The notes under the pieces were generated by a model. That model was not told the DNA's origin. It worked only from the letters and a program-made list of their open reading frames with translations, and searched no databases. From assembly GCA_041175665.1 (NCBI GenBank), contig JBEDEM010000003.1, positions 1-64,000 on the forward strand: DNA of 64,000 nucleotides, written 5' to 3'. Each line of letters begins with the position of its first letter. Position 1 is the first letter of the stretch. Below are positions 34,527 through 44,202 of this stretch, one piece after another. The translations under genes and the position numbers were made by a program. Source of the stretch: UBA3064 sp016868095. GTDB lineage: Bacteria; Pseudomonadota; Gammaproteobacteria; Burkholderiales; Burkholderiaceae_E.

Positions 34527-35561
34527 ATGCGACTGCTAACGGTTCTTTGTCTTATCGCGGCCTCCCATGGACTGGCCCTGCTCCAAAGCGCAAGCGCGCA
34601 ATCAAAGTCCGTTGTGGCGATCTGTGCGACCGACCAGTCTTGGTGCGATCTGGCTGCAAGCAGCTTTTCGAAGAAGACAGGTATTCGGGTCTTGCAAACC
34701 CGAAAGGCGACCGGCGAAGCGCTGGCGCAATTGCGTGCTGAATCGGCCAACCCAAAGACTGATATTTGGTGGGGAGGAACGGGAGACCCGTTTTTGCAAG
34801 CGGCCGAGCTTGGGCTGCTTGATGCATATCGCCCGACTTACATGAATGATTTACATGCCTGGTCGGTGCGCCAGTATGCAATGAGCCAAAATATGGTCGG
34901 TGGGTTTTACACAAGCGCCATTGGATTTGGTTATAACGAAGATATCTTAAAAAAGAAAAAACTTCCGATTCCAGCTTGTTGGAAGGATCTCGTTGATCAG
35001 CGCTATCGAGGCGAAATTGAGATTTCACACCCCGCCTCAAGCGGTACCGCCTATACGATTCTGGCCGGACTTGTGCAACTCATGGGTGAGGATGCAGCCT
35101 TCGATTACATGAAGCAATTGCATAAGAATGTGACTCAGTACACTCGCAGTGGCACCGCACAGTCCCGCTCGGTAGCCCGTGGTGAAGTGGGCATTGGTGT
35201 GAGTTTTCTATTTGGCTTTGAACTCGAACGAATAACTAATAAGTTTCCTGTCAAAACCGTCGCGCCTTGCGAGGGCACCTCTTATGAAATCGGCGGGATC
35301 GCACTTGTTAAGGGTTCGAGAAACCGCGAAGCTGCGCTCCAGTATTACGATTTTTTGATGAGCGCTGAAGGTCAGGCACTCGGTGGAAAGTCCAACTCGC
35401 TTCAATACCCAGCCAATAAGACTTTTAAGCCGGACCCACGTATACCAAGCATGGATGGGGTAAAGCTTATTCGCTATGACTTTGAGAAGTATGGCAAAGG
35501 GGCCGAGCGTAAGCGTCTTGTTGAACGTTGGTCGCGGGAGGTTGAGTCTGCGCCCAGATAA
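34527..35561 (+). CDS. ABC transporter extracellular solute-binding protein (family 1, Fe3+/phosphonate type)
   Basis: 344 residues with a signal peptide (LTVLCLIAASHGLALLQSASAQS). The mature part starts SVVAICATDQSWCDLAASSFSKKTG. DIWWGGTGDPFLQA, GFGYNEDIL, CWKDLVDQRYRGEIEISHPASSGTAYT and GGIALVKGSRN are typical of ferric-iron and 2-aminoethylphosphonate-binding proteins. No permease or ATPase gene is adjacent, so it either uses a distant transporter or acts in sensing. The iron-binding tyrosines cannot be assigned with confidence. Ligand unknown. Confidence 0.85.
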   Translation: MRLLTVLCLIAASHGLALLQSASAQSKSVVAICATDQSWCDLAASSFSKKTGIRVLQTRKATGEALAQLRAESANPKTDIWWGGTGDPFLQAAELGLLDAYRPTYMNDLHAWSVRQYAMSQNMVGGFYTSAIGFGYNEDILKKKKLPIPACWKDLVDQRYRGEIEISHPASSGTAYTILAGLVQLMGEDAAFDYMKQLHKNVTQYTRSGTAQSRSVARGEVGIGVSFLFGFELERITNKFPVKTVAPCEGTSYEIGGIALVKGSRNREAALQYYDFLMSAEGQALGGKSNSLQYPANKTFKPDPRIPSMDGVKLIRYDFEKYGKGAERKRLVERWSREVESAPR

Positions 35562-35595
35562 CGCGATGCCCCAATGAGGCTGGGCGCAATTTTTC

Positions 35596-36549
35596 ATGGA
35601 TGATTCGCAGCGATCTGCCAACTCGCGAAGCTTCTGGATTGGTACGCTCTGCTATCTAAACTCTGCTTTGGTGTGGGGCTTAAATATCCCGCTGACTGCA
35701 GCGCTTTTTGCAAGCTTTGATCCCTTTTGGCTTGCGCCGCTGCGCTTAACGATCGCCTCTTGCCTGCTGGCCATTGCTGTGCTGGTCAGCCTTGGCCATC
35801 GTTCCTTGCAATCCCCGATCCCGATAGCACGGGTATTGCTGATGAGTCTTTGTGTGAGCTGTTTTTTTACGCTCTATAACTTAGGACTCTTGCACACCAA
35901 CACCATCACCGCGGCAGCGATCATGGCCGGCTCACCAGTTTACGGCGCTGTGACCACTCGGCTTATGACCGGCGCAAAACTTGAAAAGGGCTTCTGGGGC
36001 GCAGCACTGCTCACGATTATCGGCGCAGCCATTGCGATTTATGGTCGATCCGAACGAAACGCCCAAGGTATTGCGCTTGAGGGTGGGGAAATCCTCATTG
36101 TGCTTTCGATCGCTGCCTGGACAGCTTATTCAATTCTTTCTCAGCGCTGGTTTCCTGCCGGCGTACCACAATTACAACGCACCTTTCTCACGTCACTTGG
36201 GTCGATTCCGTGCCTGCTCGTTTTCTGGCTGATCGCTTGGAGCACGGGTTTGGTCGGCCCACCGAATTTTCACCCCTCCGTCGAGGCGATTCGTAACCTC
36301 TTCATCACCGCGGCATTTTCGACCGCTATTGGCGCTGTTACCTGGAACATCGGGGTTGCCCGTTTAGGCATCAACGCCGGGGTGATGTGGCAAAACATGG
36401 TGCCTGTGTTTGCAGTACTCATCACGCTCGTCGTGTTTGAAGTGCAGCCCATGCCCGAGCAAGTTATCGGAGGCTGCGTCGTGCTATCGGGCGTGCTTTA
36501 TATGCAATGGCAAAAGCTGCGACTCAGCCGGGCGTCACATGCAACATGA
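35596..36549 (+). CDS. EamA/DMT-superfamily transporter
   Basis: 317 residues, about ten membrane spans in two related halves. NSALVWGLNIPLTAALFASFDPFWLAPLRLTIA opens the first half, and AAFSTAIGAVTWNIGVARLGINAGVMWQNMVPVFAVLIT closes the second EamA repeat. Such proteins export amino acids or other metabolites. ATG 35596 starts 34 bp after the solute-binding protein. Substrate unknown. Confidence 0.9.
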   Translation: MDDSQRSANSRSFWIGTLCYLNSALVWGLNIPLTAALFASFDPFWLAPLRLTIASCLLAIAVLVSLGHRSLQSPIPIARVLLMSLCVSCFFTLYNLGLLHTNTITAAAIMAGSPVYGAVTTRLMTGAKLEKGFWGAALLTIIGAAIAIYGRSERNAQGIALEGGEILIVLSIAAWTAYSILSQRWFPAGVPQLQRTFLTSLGSIPCLLVFWLIAWSTGLVGPPNFHPSVEAIRNLFITAAFSTAIGAVTWNIGVARLGINAGVMWQNMVPVFAVLITLVVFEVQPMPEQVIGGCVVLSGVLYMQWQKLRLSRASHAT

Positions 36550-36638
36550 AGCCGAGCCCGGCGCACGCTCTAAGGTAAGCTAAGCTGCGCTGGCATGGCC
36601 TGGCTTCTGAAAGTCAGGCCTCTTTGCCGCTTTGGAAG

Positions 36639-37691
36639 TCAAGCTGCTTTGGCAACCACCCGTCCAATGACCGTCCCGGCCTTGAGTTGATCAAGCACGC
36701 CTGATACCTCCTCCATACGACAGACCGCTGTCGGAATCGGTTTGAGCTTGCCGCTTCTTGCAAGCTCGACCACCTCGCGCAATTCTTGTAGCGACCCAAC
36801 ATAAGAACCCTGGATGGTCGTTGCACGTTGTGCTATTGGAACGAGTGACAAAGACAGTTCACCGCCATAAAGCCCAACCAGCACATAGCGCCCGCCTTTT
36901 CGCAAAGCTGCAATAGCAAGCGAAGCGGTGTTTTCTGCTCCGACCAAATCCACAGCGCCCCAAAGCCCACCGGGCAGCGCTTGCAGCTGCTCTAGCGCCT
37001 TTTCATCGAGCGGATCAATGCAAACACTTGCACCGGCTTCCTTGGCAGCATCCCATTTGCTGCGCTGAATCTCACAAACCGCAATTTGCTCGTGGCCCAG
37101 CGCCTTGAGGACAGCAATGGCCATTAAACCAAGACCCCCTGCACCCATCACAACGATCCAGTCGCTGGGCTTACAAGGCATCAGTTTGCGGACGGCGCTA
37201 TAAGTGGTGAGCCCCGAGCAGGCCAGAATCGGTGCATAACTTGGATCAATACCGCTTGCGTCGACCAAATACTTCGGATGCGGCACCAGTATGTGGTCGC
37301 CGTAGCCGCCTGACTTTTGAATACCGATATAGCGCGGGGTTGGACACCAGTTGTCCATGCCCTCAAGGCAACGCGCACAGCTGCCGCAACCGGTCCAAGG
37401 GTAAACCAGTCGATCCTCGCCAATCGGTACATCATGCGCTTGTGGTCCGGCCGATAACACCGTCCCATAGGGCTCATGTCCGAGGGTCACAGGCAGCTTC
37501 ATTCCGCGTTGGGACATATGAAACTTCTTGCCCCCGCCTAGATCAAAGTAACCATCCCGAATATGCACATCTGAGTGACAAACACCACAATAGGTCACGC
37601 GCACCAAGACCTCGGTGCCTTGTGGCACGGGCGTTTCACGAATCGCCTTTTGCAAGGGCATACCCCAGTCGGTCACTTCATAACTGATCAT
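36639..37691 (-). CDS. Zinc-dependent alcohol dehydrogenase
   Basis: 350 residues. Catalytic zinc ligands are in TYCGVCHSDVHIRDG and LGHEPYG. The four structural-zinc cysteines are in CGSCARCLEGMDNWC. The NAD(P) site is VVMGAGGLGLMAI. GGKKFHMSQRGMKLPVTLGHE resembles the bacterial alcohol dehydrogenases that act on aromatic or medium-chain alcohols. TGGAGT before ATG 37691 fixes the start. Divergent from the MFS gene with 217 bp between, which should contain both promoters. Confidence 0.92.
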   Translation of the reverse strand: MISYEVTDWGMPLQKAIRETPVPQGTEVLVRVTYCGVCHSDVHIRDGYFDLGGGKKFHMSQRGMKLPVTLGHEPYGTVLSAGPQAHDVPIGEDRLVYPWTGCGSCARCLEGMDNWCPTPRYIGIQKSGGYGDHILVPHPKYLVDASGIDPSYAPILACSGLTTYSAVRKLMPCKPSDWIVVMGAGGLGLMAIAVLKALGHEQIAVCEIQRSKWDAAKEAGASVCIDPLDEKALEQLQALPGGLWGAVDLVGAENTASLAIAALRKGGRYVLVGLYGGELSLSLVPIAQRATTIQGSYVGSLQELREVVELARSGKLKPIPTAVCRMEEVSGVLDQLKAGTVIGRVVAKAA

Positions 37692-37908
37692 GTGATTACT
37701 CCAGAATTGGCTAGTTTGATTTGAAACACGCTCAAGCAAGCGTTCAAGCTGCAAACTTGATGACACAGCCTGCATCGTAAGCCTTCAGAGGCTGCTTCGG
37801 CGCAAGCCTTTGGCATGGCGACTGAAGCCACCTTGGATTTGGGCAAGGCGCTGTAAAGATAATGGAACGCTGAAATCAAAGCCGCTATAGATCTGCTACT
37901 GTGACGGC

Positions 37909-39219
37909 ATGCACAACAAAGATGCCATCGACGTAATCAACGACCAAGGCGTGGATTCGAATTACGCTTGGATCAGGCTTTGTATCTCGCTGCTATTAAT
38001 GATCATCGGTGGCAGCGGTATGTACATGACCATTATCGTCCTGCCGGAGGTACAGCAGGAGTTTGGTGTTGCAAGAGCAGATGCCTCCCTGCCCTACACG
38101 CTCACGATGATTGGCTTTGGCGTTGGCGGGGTGTTGATGGGAAAACTTGCTGATCGCTTTGGCGTTTGGCTTCCTATCATGCTCGGGGGTACTTGTCTTA
38201 GCGCTGGATTTCTTCTTGGAGGCGGCGCAGCAAGCCTTTGGTACTTTAGCCTTGTCCAAGGACTCTTGGTTGGCATGCTCGGAAGCTCATCGAGCTTCGC
38301 ACCCTTAATGGCCGATGCATCACTATGGTTTGTAAAACGACGTGGGATCGCAGTCGGCATTGTCGCTTCTGGCAACTACATGGCCGGTGCGATTTGGCCT
38401 CCTTTGGTTCGACATTGGGTTGACCTTTATGGCTGGCGCGACACCATGATGGGCGTGGGCATCTTTTGCGTGATGACGATGTTACCGCTTGCTTTGCTCC
38501 TCAGACGACGGCCACCTGGCCATGTGCTTGTCAGCAGCGTCACGAACGATCAAGCGCAGGCAGCAAGCAGTAATCCCCAAGCGTGCAACAAGCCCATACA
38601 ATCCCCAGAGCATAGCTTGGGCATTTCATCGGGCGCGCTCTTGGCGCTACTTTGTCTTGCTGGCGTTGCCTGCTGCATTGCAATGGCGATGCCGCAAGTC
38701 CATATTGTTGCTTATTGTACCGATCTTGGTTTTGGAGCTGTCAAGGGCGCACAAATGCTCTCGGTGATGCTGGCGGCTGGGGTCGTTAGCCGACTGATCT
38801 TCGGACTTATCTCTGACCGAATTGGCGGACTGCGAACCTTATTGCTAGGTTCGGTGCTGCAGGGCCTCGCCTTATTACTCTTTATACCCTTTCAGGACCT
38901 GAGCTCGCTATTTCTGGTGTCAGCCTTATTTGGGCTTTTCCAGGGCGGTATCGTACCTGCCTACGCCATTATTGTTCGCGAATATTTCCCACCCCAAGTG
39001 GCGGCCACTCGGGTCGGGATTGTTATCATGTTTACGCTCGGTGGCATGGCACTAGGCGGCTGGATGTCTGGCTGGATCTTCGATGTAAGCGGTTCATACG
39101 AGGCAGCCTTCATGAATGGCATCGCTTGGAATTTCGTCAATCTGCTGATCGTTGTCGGTCTACTTTACCGACAACGTCAAATGAAACAGCGTTTCCTCAC
39201 TGCAAACCACGCTGCCTGA
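37909..39219 (+). CDS. MFS transporter (monocarboxylate/oxalate-type)
   Basis: 436 residues, twelve predicted spans. The motif A loop between spans 2 and 3 reads GVLMGKLADRFGVWLP and is repeated as GLISDRIGGLRTLL in the second half. A hydrophilic central loop carries many Gln and Ser. The PQVHIVAYCTDLGFG and GGIVPAYAIIVREYFPP segments are like the oxalate/formate and monocarboxylate family. Its last 23 bp overlap the convergent M3 peptidase. Substrate is probably an organic acid, by family only. Confidence 0.9.
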   Translation: MHNKDAIDVINDQGVDSNYAWIRLCISLLLMIIGGSGMYMTIIVLPEVQQEFGVARADASLPYTLTMIGFGVGGVLMGKLADRFGVWLPIMLGGTCLSAGFLLGGGAASLWYFSLVQGLLVGMLGSSSSFAPLMADASLWFVKRRGIAVGIVASGNYMAGAIWPPLVRHWVDLYGWRDTMMGVGIFCVMTMLPLALLLRRRPPGHVLVSSVTNDQAQAASSNPQACNKPIQSPEHSLGISSGALLALLCLAGVACCIAMAMPQVHIVAYCTDLGFGAVKGAQMLSVMLAAGVVSRLIFGLISDRIGGLRTLLLGSVLQGLALLLFIPFQDLSSLFLVSALFGLFQGGIVPAYAIIVREYFPPQVAATRVGIVIMFTLGGMALGGWMSGWIFDVSGSYEAAFMNGIAWNFVNLLIVVGLLYRQRQMKQRFLTANHAA

Positions 39220-41272
39220 GAAGCGCTTCAACGGCGGGCTCGCGACCGCGAAAAGCAACATAGGCCTGCATGGGTTCATAGCGATTGCCTGCGCTATACA
39301 CATGATCGTGAAGCCGCTTGGCCAAGAGGGGATCGAAAGCATCACCCGCCTCAACAAAGGCCTCAAAGCCATCGGCATCAAGCACTTCAGCCCATAGGTA
39401 AACATAGTAGGCCGATGCATAACCTGAACCCGCAAACAAATGCAAAAAGTGAGGCAAACGGTGGCGAAGACCAATAGCACTGGGCATCGCAATCTTTGCC
39501 ATGAGTTCCTGCTCAAACAGATCGAGATCGAGACCCTCGATATGCTTTCGCTGATGCAGTTCAAGATCGGCGAGCGCACATGAAACATATTCGACCGTTG
39601 CAAAACCTTGATTAAATGTTTTGGTTTTGAGAATTTTCTCGATCAGTTCATCGGGCATCGGCTCACCGGTTTCGACATGTAAAGCGTGACGCTTGAGCAT
39701 TTCAGGTTGAAGCAACCAGTGCTCAAAAAGTTGTGAAGGAAACTCAACAAAGTCACGCAAAACGCTGGTCCCTGCCAGTTTGGGATAAGTAACCTTGGAT
39801 AACAGGCCATGCAGTCCATGACCAAATTCGTGAAAGAGCGTGTGAGCGTCGTCTAAGCTAAGCAAGCAGGCCTGACCGGCGGACTGTGAAAAGTTATTGT
39901 TATTGACAACAATCGGACGCTGAGGGTGAAGCAAACTATGCTGATCACGGTAAGTACTCATCCAGGCCCCGGAGCGTTTGCTGGCTCGAGCAAAGTTATC
40001 ACCAAGAAACACGCCGACGTGCTCCCCAGACTGCCCCAATACTTCCCAGGCCTTTACACTTGGATGGTAAAGTTTTAAATCATAAATCGGTTTAAATTGC
40101 AAACCGAAGAGTCGTCCGGCTACATCAAACATCGCATCAACCATCCGGTCGAGTTGAAGATAAGGCTTAAGTTCTGATTCTTGTAAGTTATAACGCGCTT
40201 TTCGCAAACGCTCAGCCCAAAAGTGCCAGTCATGGGCCTCGATACTGAGCACTTCACCTTGCGATAAGGCTAAGGCCTCCATCTCACGCTTTTCCTGCTC
40301 GGCGCGCAAACGAGCAGGCGCCCAGACCCGTTCGAGCAGGCCTAGCGCTGCCTGGGGCGTTTGCGCCATGCTGTCATCAAGCGCATAAGCTGAATAGCTC
40401 GAATAGCCCAAAAGACTTGCCATCTCCTGACGGCGCTTCAGGATCTCAACAATCAAGGGCCGATTGTCATGAACACCCTCATGCTCGCCTCGCGCACACC
40501 ACGCAGCCCAGAGCTTTTGCCGAAGATCACGACGCTGGCTAAAAGTCATAAAAGGCGTAACAGACGATCTTGCAAGCGTGATGACGTGGGCATCATCACC
40601 CGGCACCTCGCGTTCGATAGCAGCCTGCCTTGCCGATGAAAGAACGAAATCGGGCAAACCCTTTAATTCGTCGTCGCTGCGTAAAACCATGGAGAAGTTT
40701 GATTCATCATGTAATACATTTTGCGAAAACTCGGTGTACAAGCTTGCAAGTTGTTCTGTGATCTCAGCAAAGCGCAGCCTTTGTGGCTCAGAAAGCTTGG
40801 CACCGCTTCGAACAAAATCAAGATGCCAGCGCTCGAGCACCCGCTTTGACTCCGGATCAAGTTCAAGTCGGTCACGATCGCGATATAAGTCATCGATCCG
40901 GGTAAAAAGTCCTTGGTCAAGCATCATTTGATTGAAATGCGCAGCCAGGCGAGGAGCCATGTCACGCTCCACAGCCTGGAGTTCATTTGAGGTATGTGAG
41001 GCCGTTAAGTTATAGAAAACATTTATCACGCGCTGAAGGCTTTCACCCGATTGCTCAAGTGCCAGCACTGTATTCTTGAAATCAGGCTTAAGCGCTTTAT
41101 CGCCAATCGCTTGCAGTTCAACGCGATGACGGGCCATAGCCGACTCAAACGCCGGCACAAAGTGCTCGGCATGAATCCGATCAAATGGCGGCATTTCGAA
41201 ACTTGCCTCCCAGTGCTGAAGCAGTGGGTTGGGCTGTTGCGACGGAGTCTTTTCTTGATGGATATGATTCAT
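39197..41272 (-). CDS. prlC: M3-family oligopeptidase A
   Basis: 691 residues. Zinc motif HEFGHGLHGLLS near residue 480, then the third ligand in ELDFVE-type sequence (VLRDFVEFPSQLFEHWLL). HYDL-like and YYVYLWAEVLDADGFEAF at the C-terminus are typical of OpdA/PrlC, which degrades signal peptides and short oligopeptides in the cytoplasm. No signal peptide. A palindrome (41317-41335) lies just upstream. Length fits the family. Confidence 0.93.
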   Translation of the reverse strand: MNHIHQEKTPSQQPNPLLQHWEASFEMPPFDRIHAEHFVPAFESAMARHRVELQAIGDKALKPDFKNTVLALEQSGESLQRVINVFYNLTASHTSNELQAVERDMAPRLAAHFNQMMLDQGLFTRIDDLYRDRDRLELDPESKRVLERWHLDFVRSGAKLSEPQRLRFAEITEQLASLYTEFSQNVLHDESNFSMVLRSDDELKGLPDFVLSSARQAAIEREVPGDDAHVITLARSSVTPFMTFSQRRDLRQKLWAAWCARGEHEGVHDNRPLIVEILKRRQEMASLLGYSSYSAYALDDSMAQTPQAALGLLERVWAPARLRAEQEKREMEALALSQGEVLSIEAHDWHFWAERLRKARYNLQESELKPYLQLDRMVDAMFDVAGRLFGLQFKPIYDLKLYHPSVKAWEVLGQSGEHVGVFLGDNFARASKRSGAWMSTYRDQHSLLHPQRPIVVNNNNFSQSAGQACLLSLDDAHTLFHEFGHGLHGLLSKVTYPKLAGTSVLRDFVEFPSQLFEHWLLQPEMLKRHALHVETGEPMPDELIEKILKTKTFNQGFATVEYVSCALADLELHQRKHIEGLDLDLFEQELMAKIAMPSAIGLRHRLPHFLHLFAGSGYASAYYVYLWAEVLDADGFEAFVEAGDAFDPLLAKRLHDHVYSAGNRYEPMQAYVAFRGREPAVEALLRQRGLQ

Positions 41273-41316
41273 AGCATGATTCTCAGGTCGTGTGAAAAAG
41301 ATAACGAAATTCTTGA

Positions 41317-41335
41317 TGTAATCGTAATTATTACA
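41317..41335. promoter_or_regulatory. Palindromic TGTAAT-N7-ATTACA site upstream of prlC
   Basis: A 6-bp perfect dyad with a 7-nt centre in very AT-rich DNA, 45-63 bp before the prlC start and just after the stop of the preceding gene. It could be an operator overlapping the prlC promoter or part of the promoter itself. No matching site occurs beside another gene that I noticed. Confidence 0.3.
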
Positions 41336-41342
41336 ATAAGAG

Positions 41343-42083
41343 CTAATCGGGCTTTAGCCAAGCAAGCTCCAGCCAATGCCAATAGTCTTTGGCAAAAGGC
41401 CACAGTACATAAGCTCTGGCGTGGTCATCGGTGAAAACACCACTGGTCAAATGATCAAGCCACTCGCCCTGAGCTTTCAAGCCGTCGATTGCGGCGAGAT
41501 CACTCATAAGCTCGTCATTGGATCGATGCTTGTCGCTTCGTCTGACAAAGGGCGCATGAATATATTTCGTATATTGGTCAGAGGCCATGATGACTGGACC
41601 GGAGAGCCGATCATGAAGACTTCCCCAAGTTCTTCCTCTCAAACGGACCTGCAATTCAGACAGCATGCGCTCAAGAGCAGCGAGTTCGCTTTCACTGAAT
41701 CGCCCTTCGTCGACGCTCATCAGGGCCTGCTGGCCAAGCATGTTGTCAAACAAAATTGAAGCTTTGGGGTATAACTTCAAAAGCGTATCGAGATCGTTGA
41801 GTGCATTGAGCTTTTTCCACTCAAGCCCTTGCAAACCTTGATGCCTGATGCCGAACAACCAAGCCGCAAGCGGATCTAGATCCACTGCAATGAGGCGGGA
41901 AAAGCGCTTAAGCCAAGGGGTTGACAACATCCAACCAGCGCTGCAGCCAAGCAAGAGAAGCTCCCCACCTGCTGGACCCTCGCTTTGGTGAAAGTGAGCA
42001 ATCGCCTGACTCGTGGCCTGCCAGTCGGTCTTACGCCGCCAGGCCCGCCAATGCCAAACCGAACCGCCACTGATTGAACTCAC
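41343..42083 (-). CDS. Methyltransferase-fold-like hypothetical protein
   Basis: 246 residues starting at GTG 42083. ELLLLGCSAGWMLSTPWLKRFSRLIAVDLDPLAAWLFGIRH looks like motifs I and II of a Rossmann-like methyltransferase, although the loop reads GCSAGW rather than GxGxG. ILFDNMLGQQAL may be the motif IV strand. The C-terminal half contains LHDRLSGPVIMASDQYTKYIHAPFVRRSD and WPFAKDYWHWLELAWLKP. Family not named. 70 bp upstream of prlC and 35 bp downstream of the dehydratase, same strand. Confidence 0.65.
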   Translation of the reverse strand: MSSISGGSVWHWRAWRRKTDWQATSQAIAHFHQSEGPAGGELLLLGCSAGWMLSTPWLKRFSRLIAVDLDPLAAWLFGIRHQGLQGLEWKKLNALNDLDTLLKLYPKASILFDNMLGQQALMSVDEGRFSESELAALERMLSELQVRLRGRTWGSLHDRLSGPVIMASDQYTKYIHAPFVRRSDKHRSNDELMSDLAAIDGLKAQGEWLDHLTSGVFTDDHARAYVLWPFAKDYWHWLELAWLKPD

Positions 42084-42118
42084 ATCAAGGCACCACCGTC
42101 CCTAAGTTCGCCAGGACT

Positions 42119-43096
42119 TTATGTGGATGCCAGCCAGGCACCATATTGAGTCAAATCAACATTGCCACCGCTCAGTAGCACACCAATCTTCGCATCAGCG
42201 CCAAACTCGCGCTGTCGCATCGCTGCTGCGGCAGCCAGACAACCGGTCGGCTCAACAACAATTTTCATCCATTGTGCGAAAAACCGCATCGCTTCGATGA
42301 GCGCCTGATCAGACACGGTTTCGATGGCCGTTACTTGTTGCTGAATAATGGCAAAGGTTATATCACCTACACGGGTTGTACGGGCACCGTCTGCGATGGT
42401 ATCGGGTACATCGATACTCACCGGCTCGCCACGAGCAAAGGCCAGCTGAACATCATTGCCAGCCTCGGGCTCAACGCCAATCACCTGACAACCTGGCGAA
42501 AGAGCACTTGCAGCCAAAGCACAACCCGATAAGAGACCGCCGCCGCCAAGGCAAACGAAGAGGGCATCGAGTCTTCCTACCTCTTCGATCAACTCCATCG
42601 CGCTCGTACCCTGCCCTGCGATGACCATCGGATGGTCAAAGGGTGGAATGAGGCTAAAACCCTCGCGTTGAACAAGGGACTTGGCCAGCGCCTCACGGTC
42701 CTCGGTCATGCGATCGTAGCGAACGATCTCAGCGCCAAAGGATTGCGCAGCTCGTACTTTTGCCGCCGGTGCGTCCGTGGGCATAACGACCACAGCTTTG
42801 ACCGCTTCGATCTGGCAAGCCCTGGCAATCGCTTGACCGTGATTACCCGAGGAAAATGTGATGACACCAGCCGCGCGCTCGGCTTGGCTTAAAGCGCGGA
42901 CCGCGTTTAAGGCACCACGAAACTTAAAGGCCCCTGTCCTTTGGAAATTCTCACACTTGAAAAACAGTCGAGCTCCTGCGCGCCGGTCTGCCTCGGCGCT
43001 GGTCAAGACAGGCGTTCGTCGAATCTGATCGGCGATCCGCGAGGCAGCCTCTTGGACTGCCTCAAAGCCTGGTGGCTTTGCCTGCTTAGTCTGCAT
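42119..43096 (-). CDS. PLP-dependent threonine/serine dehydratase, catabolic type
   Basis: 325 residues, fold type II. The Schiff-base Lys is Lys58 in NFQRTGAFKFRGA. SSGNHGQAIA and the phosphate-binding CLGGGGLLSG loop are present, and SGGNVD is near the end. No C-terminal ACT regulatory domain, unlike IlvA at 61008. Close relatives act on threonine, serine, 3-hydroxyaspartate or as serine racemase. ATG 43096 overlaps the end of the upstream TctC gene by 11 bp, so the two are coupled. Confidence 0.9.
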   Translation of the reverse strand: MQTKQAKPPGFEAVQEAASRIADQIRRTPVLTSAEADRRAGARLFFKCENFQRTGAFKFRGALNAVRALSQAERAAGVITFSSGNHGQAIARACQIEAVKAVVVMPTDAPAAKVRAAQSFGAEIVRYDRMTEDREALAKSLVQREGFSLIPPFDHPMVIAGQGTSAMELIEEVGRLDALFVCLGGGGLLSGCALAASALSPGCQVIGVEPEAGNDVQLAFARGEPVSIDVPDTIADGARTTRVGDITFAIIQQQVTAIETVSDQALIEAMRFFAQWMKIVVEPTGCLAAAAAMRQREFGADAKIGVLLSGGNVDLTQYGAWLAST

Positions 43097-44117
43097 ATTG
43101 CCCAGCAGCACGGATGACTTTGCCCCATTTTTCGATCTCGGCGCTCAAATGAGTGCGCAGGCCATCAGGGGTTTGTTTGGAGACCGGCGTGATCTCAGCG
43201 CCTAAGTCCTTCATGCGCTTGACGACTTCAGGGTCTTTCAACGCAGCCTGCAAGGACACTGAGAGCTTCTCGATAGCAGCTTTCGGTGTGCCCTTGGGGG
43301 CATAAACACCATGCCAGACTACAACCTCGAAATCTTTCAAGCCTTGCTCATGCAATGTCGGCGCGTTGGGTAAGGCACCAATGCGCGATTTGGTCGTAAC
43401 GCCGAATAACTTAACTTTACCGGCATTGATTTGAGGAATTGTCTGGGTTGTTTGATCACACATCACATCAACATGGCCACCTAAAAGTGCGGTCAATGCA
43501 GGTGCAGTGCCCTTGAAAGAAACCGTTGTTAGATCTGTGCCTAGTGTTTGCTGAAATAAGGTGCCACAAAGATGTGAGACCGCGCCAAGTCCTGCATTGG
43601 CAAGATTAACCTTTTCCTTGTTTGACTTGATCCAGTTAATCAATTCCGGGAGATTCGATGCGGGTAGGTCATTTCTTGCGATCAATGTCATCGGTACATC
43701 AACGGCCTGCCCGACATACTCATAGTCAGTCAAGGGATTAAACGGCAGTTTTCGATACAGGGCTGGGGCTGTGGCCATGCCATTGTGGTGGATGAACAAG
43801 GTGTAGCCATCGGGTTGCGCCTTGGCGACTAAGTTACCTGCAATCGTCGCCCCTGCACCGGGCCTGTTGTCAACATTAACCACCTGGCCCAGCGATTTTG
43901 TCATCGACTGAGCTAACGCTCTAGCAACAATATCAGTAGGCCCCCCTGCTGCAAACCCGACAACAAGGGTAATGGGTTTGGTCGGATAGCTTTGGGCGTG
44001 CACAGCGGTGCTCGCAAAAAGGCTTGTGGCAATCGCCGCAGTAGCAAAACTTAGACCTACTGCAACTGAGGATCTAAGGGCATGTCTGCGTGCAGACATA
44101 AGCGTGGGTTTAAACAT
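43086..44117 (-). CDS. Bug/TctC-family tripartite tricarboxylate receptor protein
   Basis: 343 residues with a signal peptide (long basic start, then VAVGLSFATAAIATSLFASTAVHAQS). The mature sequence YPTKPITLVVGFAAGGPTDIVARALAQSM is diagnostic. NVDNRPGAGATIAGNLVAKAQPDGYTL and the C-terminal half are standard. These periplasmic proteins are highly expanded in Bordetella and relatives and bind carboxylates. No TctA or TctB membrane partner is next to it, a frequent situation for Bug proteins. AAGGAG precedes ATG 44117. Confidence 0.95.
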   Translation of the reverse strand: MFKPTLMSARRHALRSSVAVGLSFATAAIATSLFASTAVHAQSYPTKPITLVVGFAAGGPTDIVARALAQSMTKSLGQVVNVDNRPGAGATIAGNLVAKAQPDGYTLFIHHNGMATAPALYRKLPFNPLTDYEYVGQAVDVPMTLIARNDLPASNLPELINWIKSNKEKVNLANAGLGAVSHLCGTLFQQTLGTDLTTVSFKGTAPALTALLGGHVDVMCDQTTQTIPQINAGKVKLFGVTTKSRIGALPNAPTLHEQGLKDFEVVVWHGVYAPKGTPKAAIEKLSVSLQAALKDPEVVKRMKDLGAEITPVSKQTPDGLRTHLSAEIEKWGKVIRAAGQYAD

Positions 44118-44202
44118 ATGAGGACTCCTTTTTCGCGCTATGATTTTTGATGCGCTGTCATGTTACTAAAATCTGATCGTTTTCAAAGCCGGCTTCAATC
44201 AG

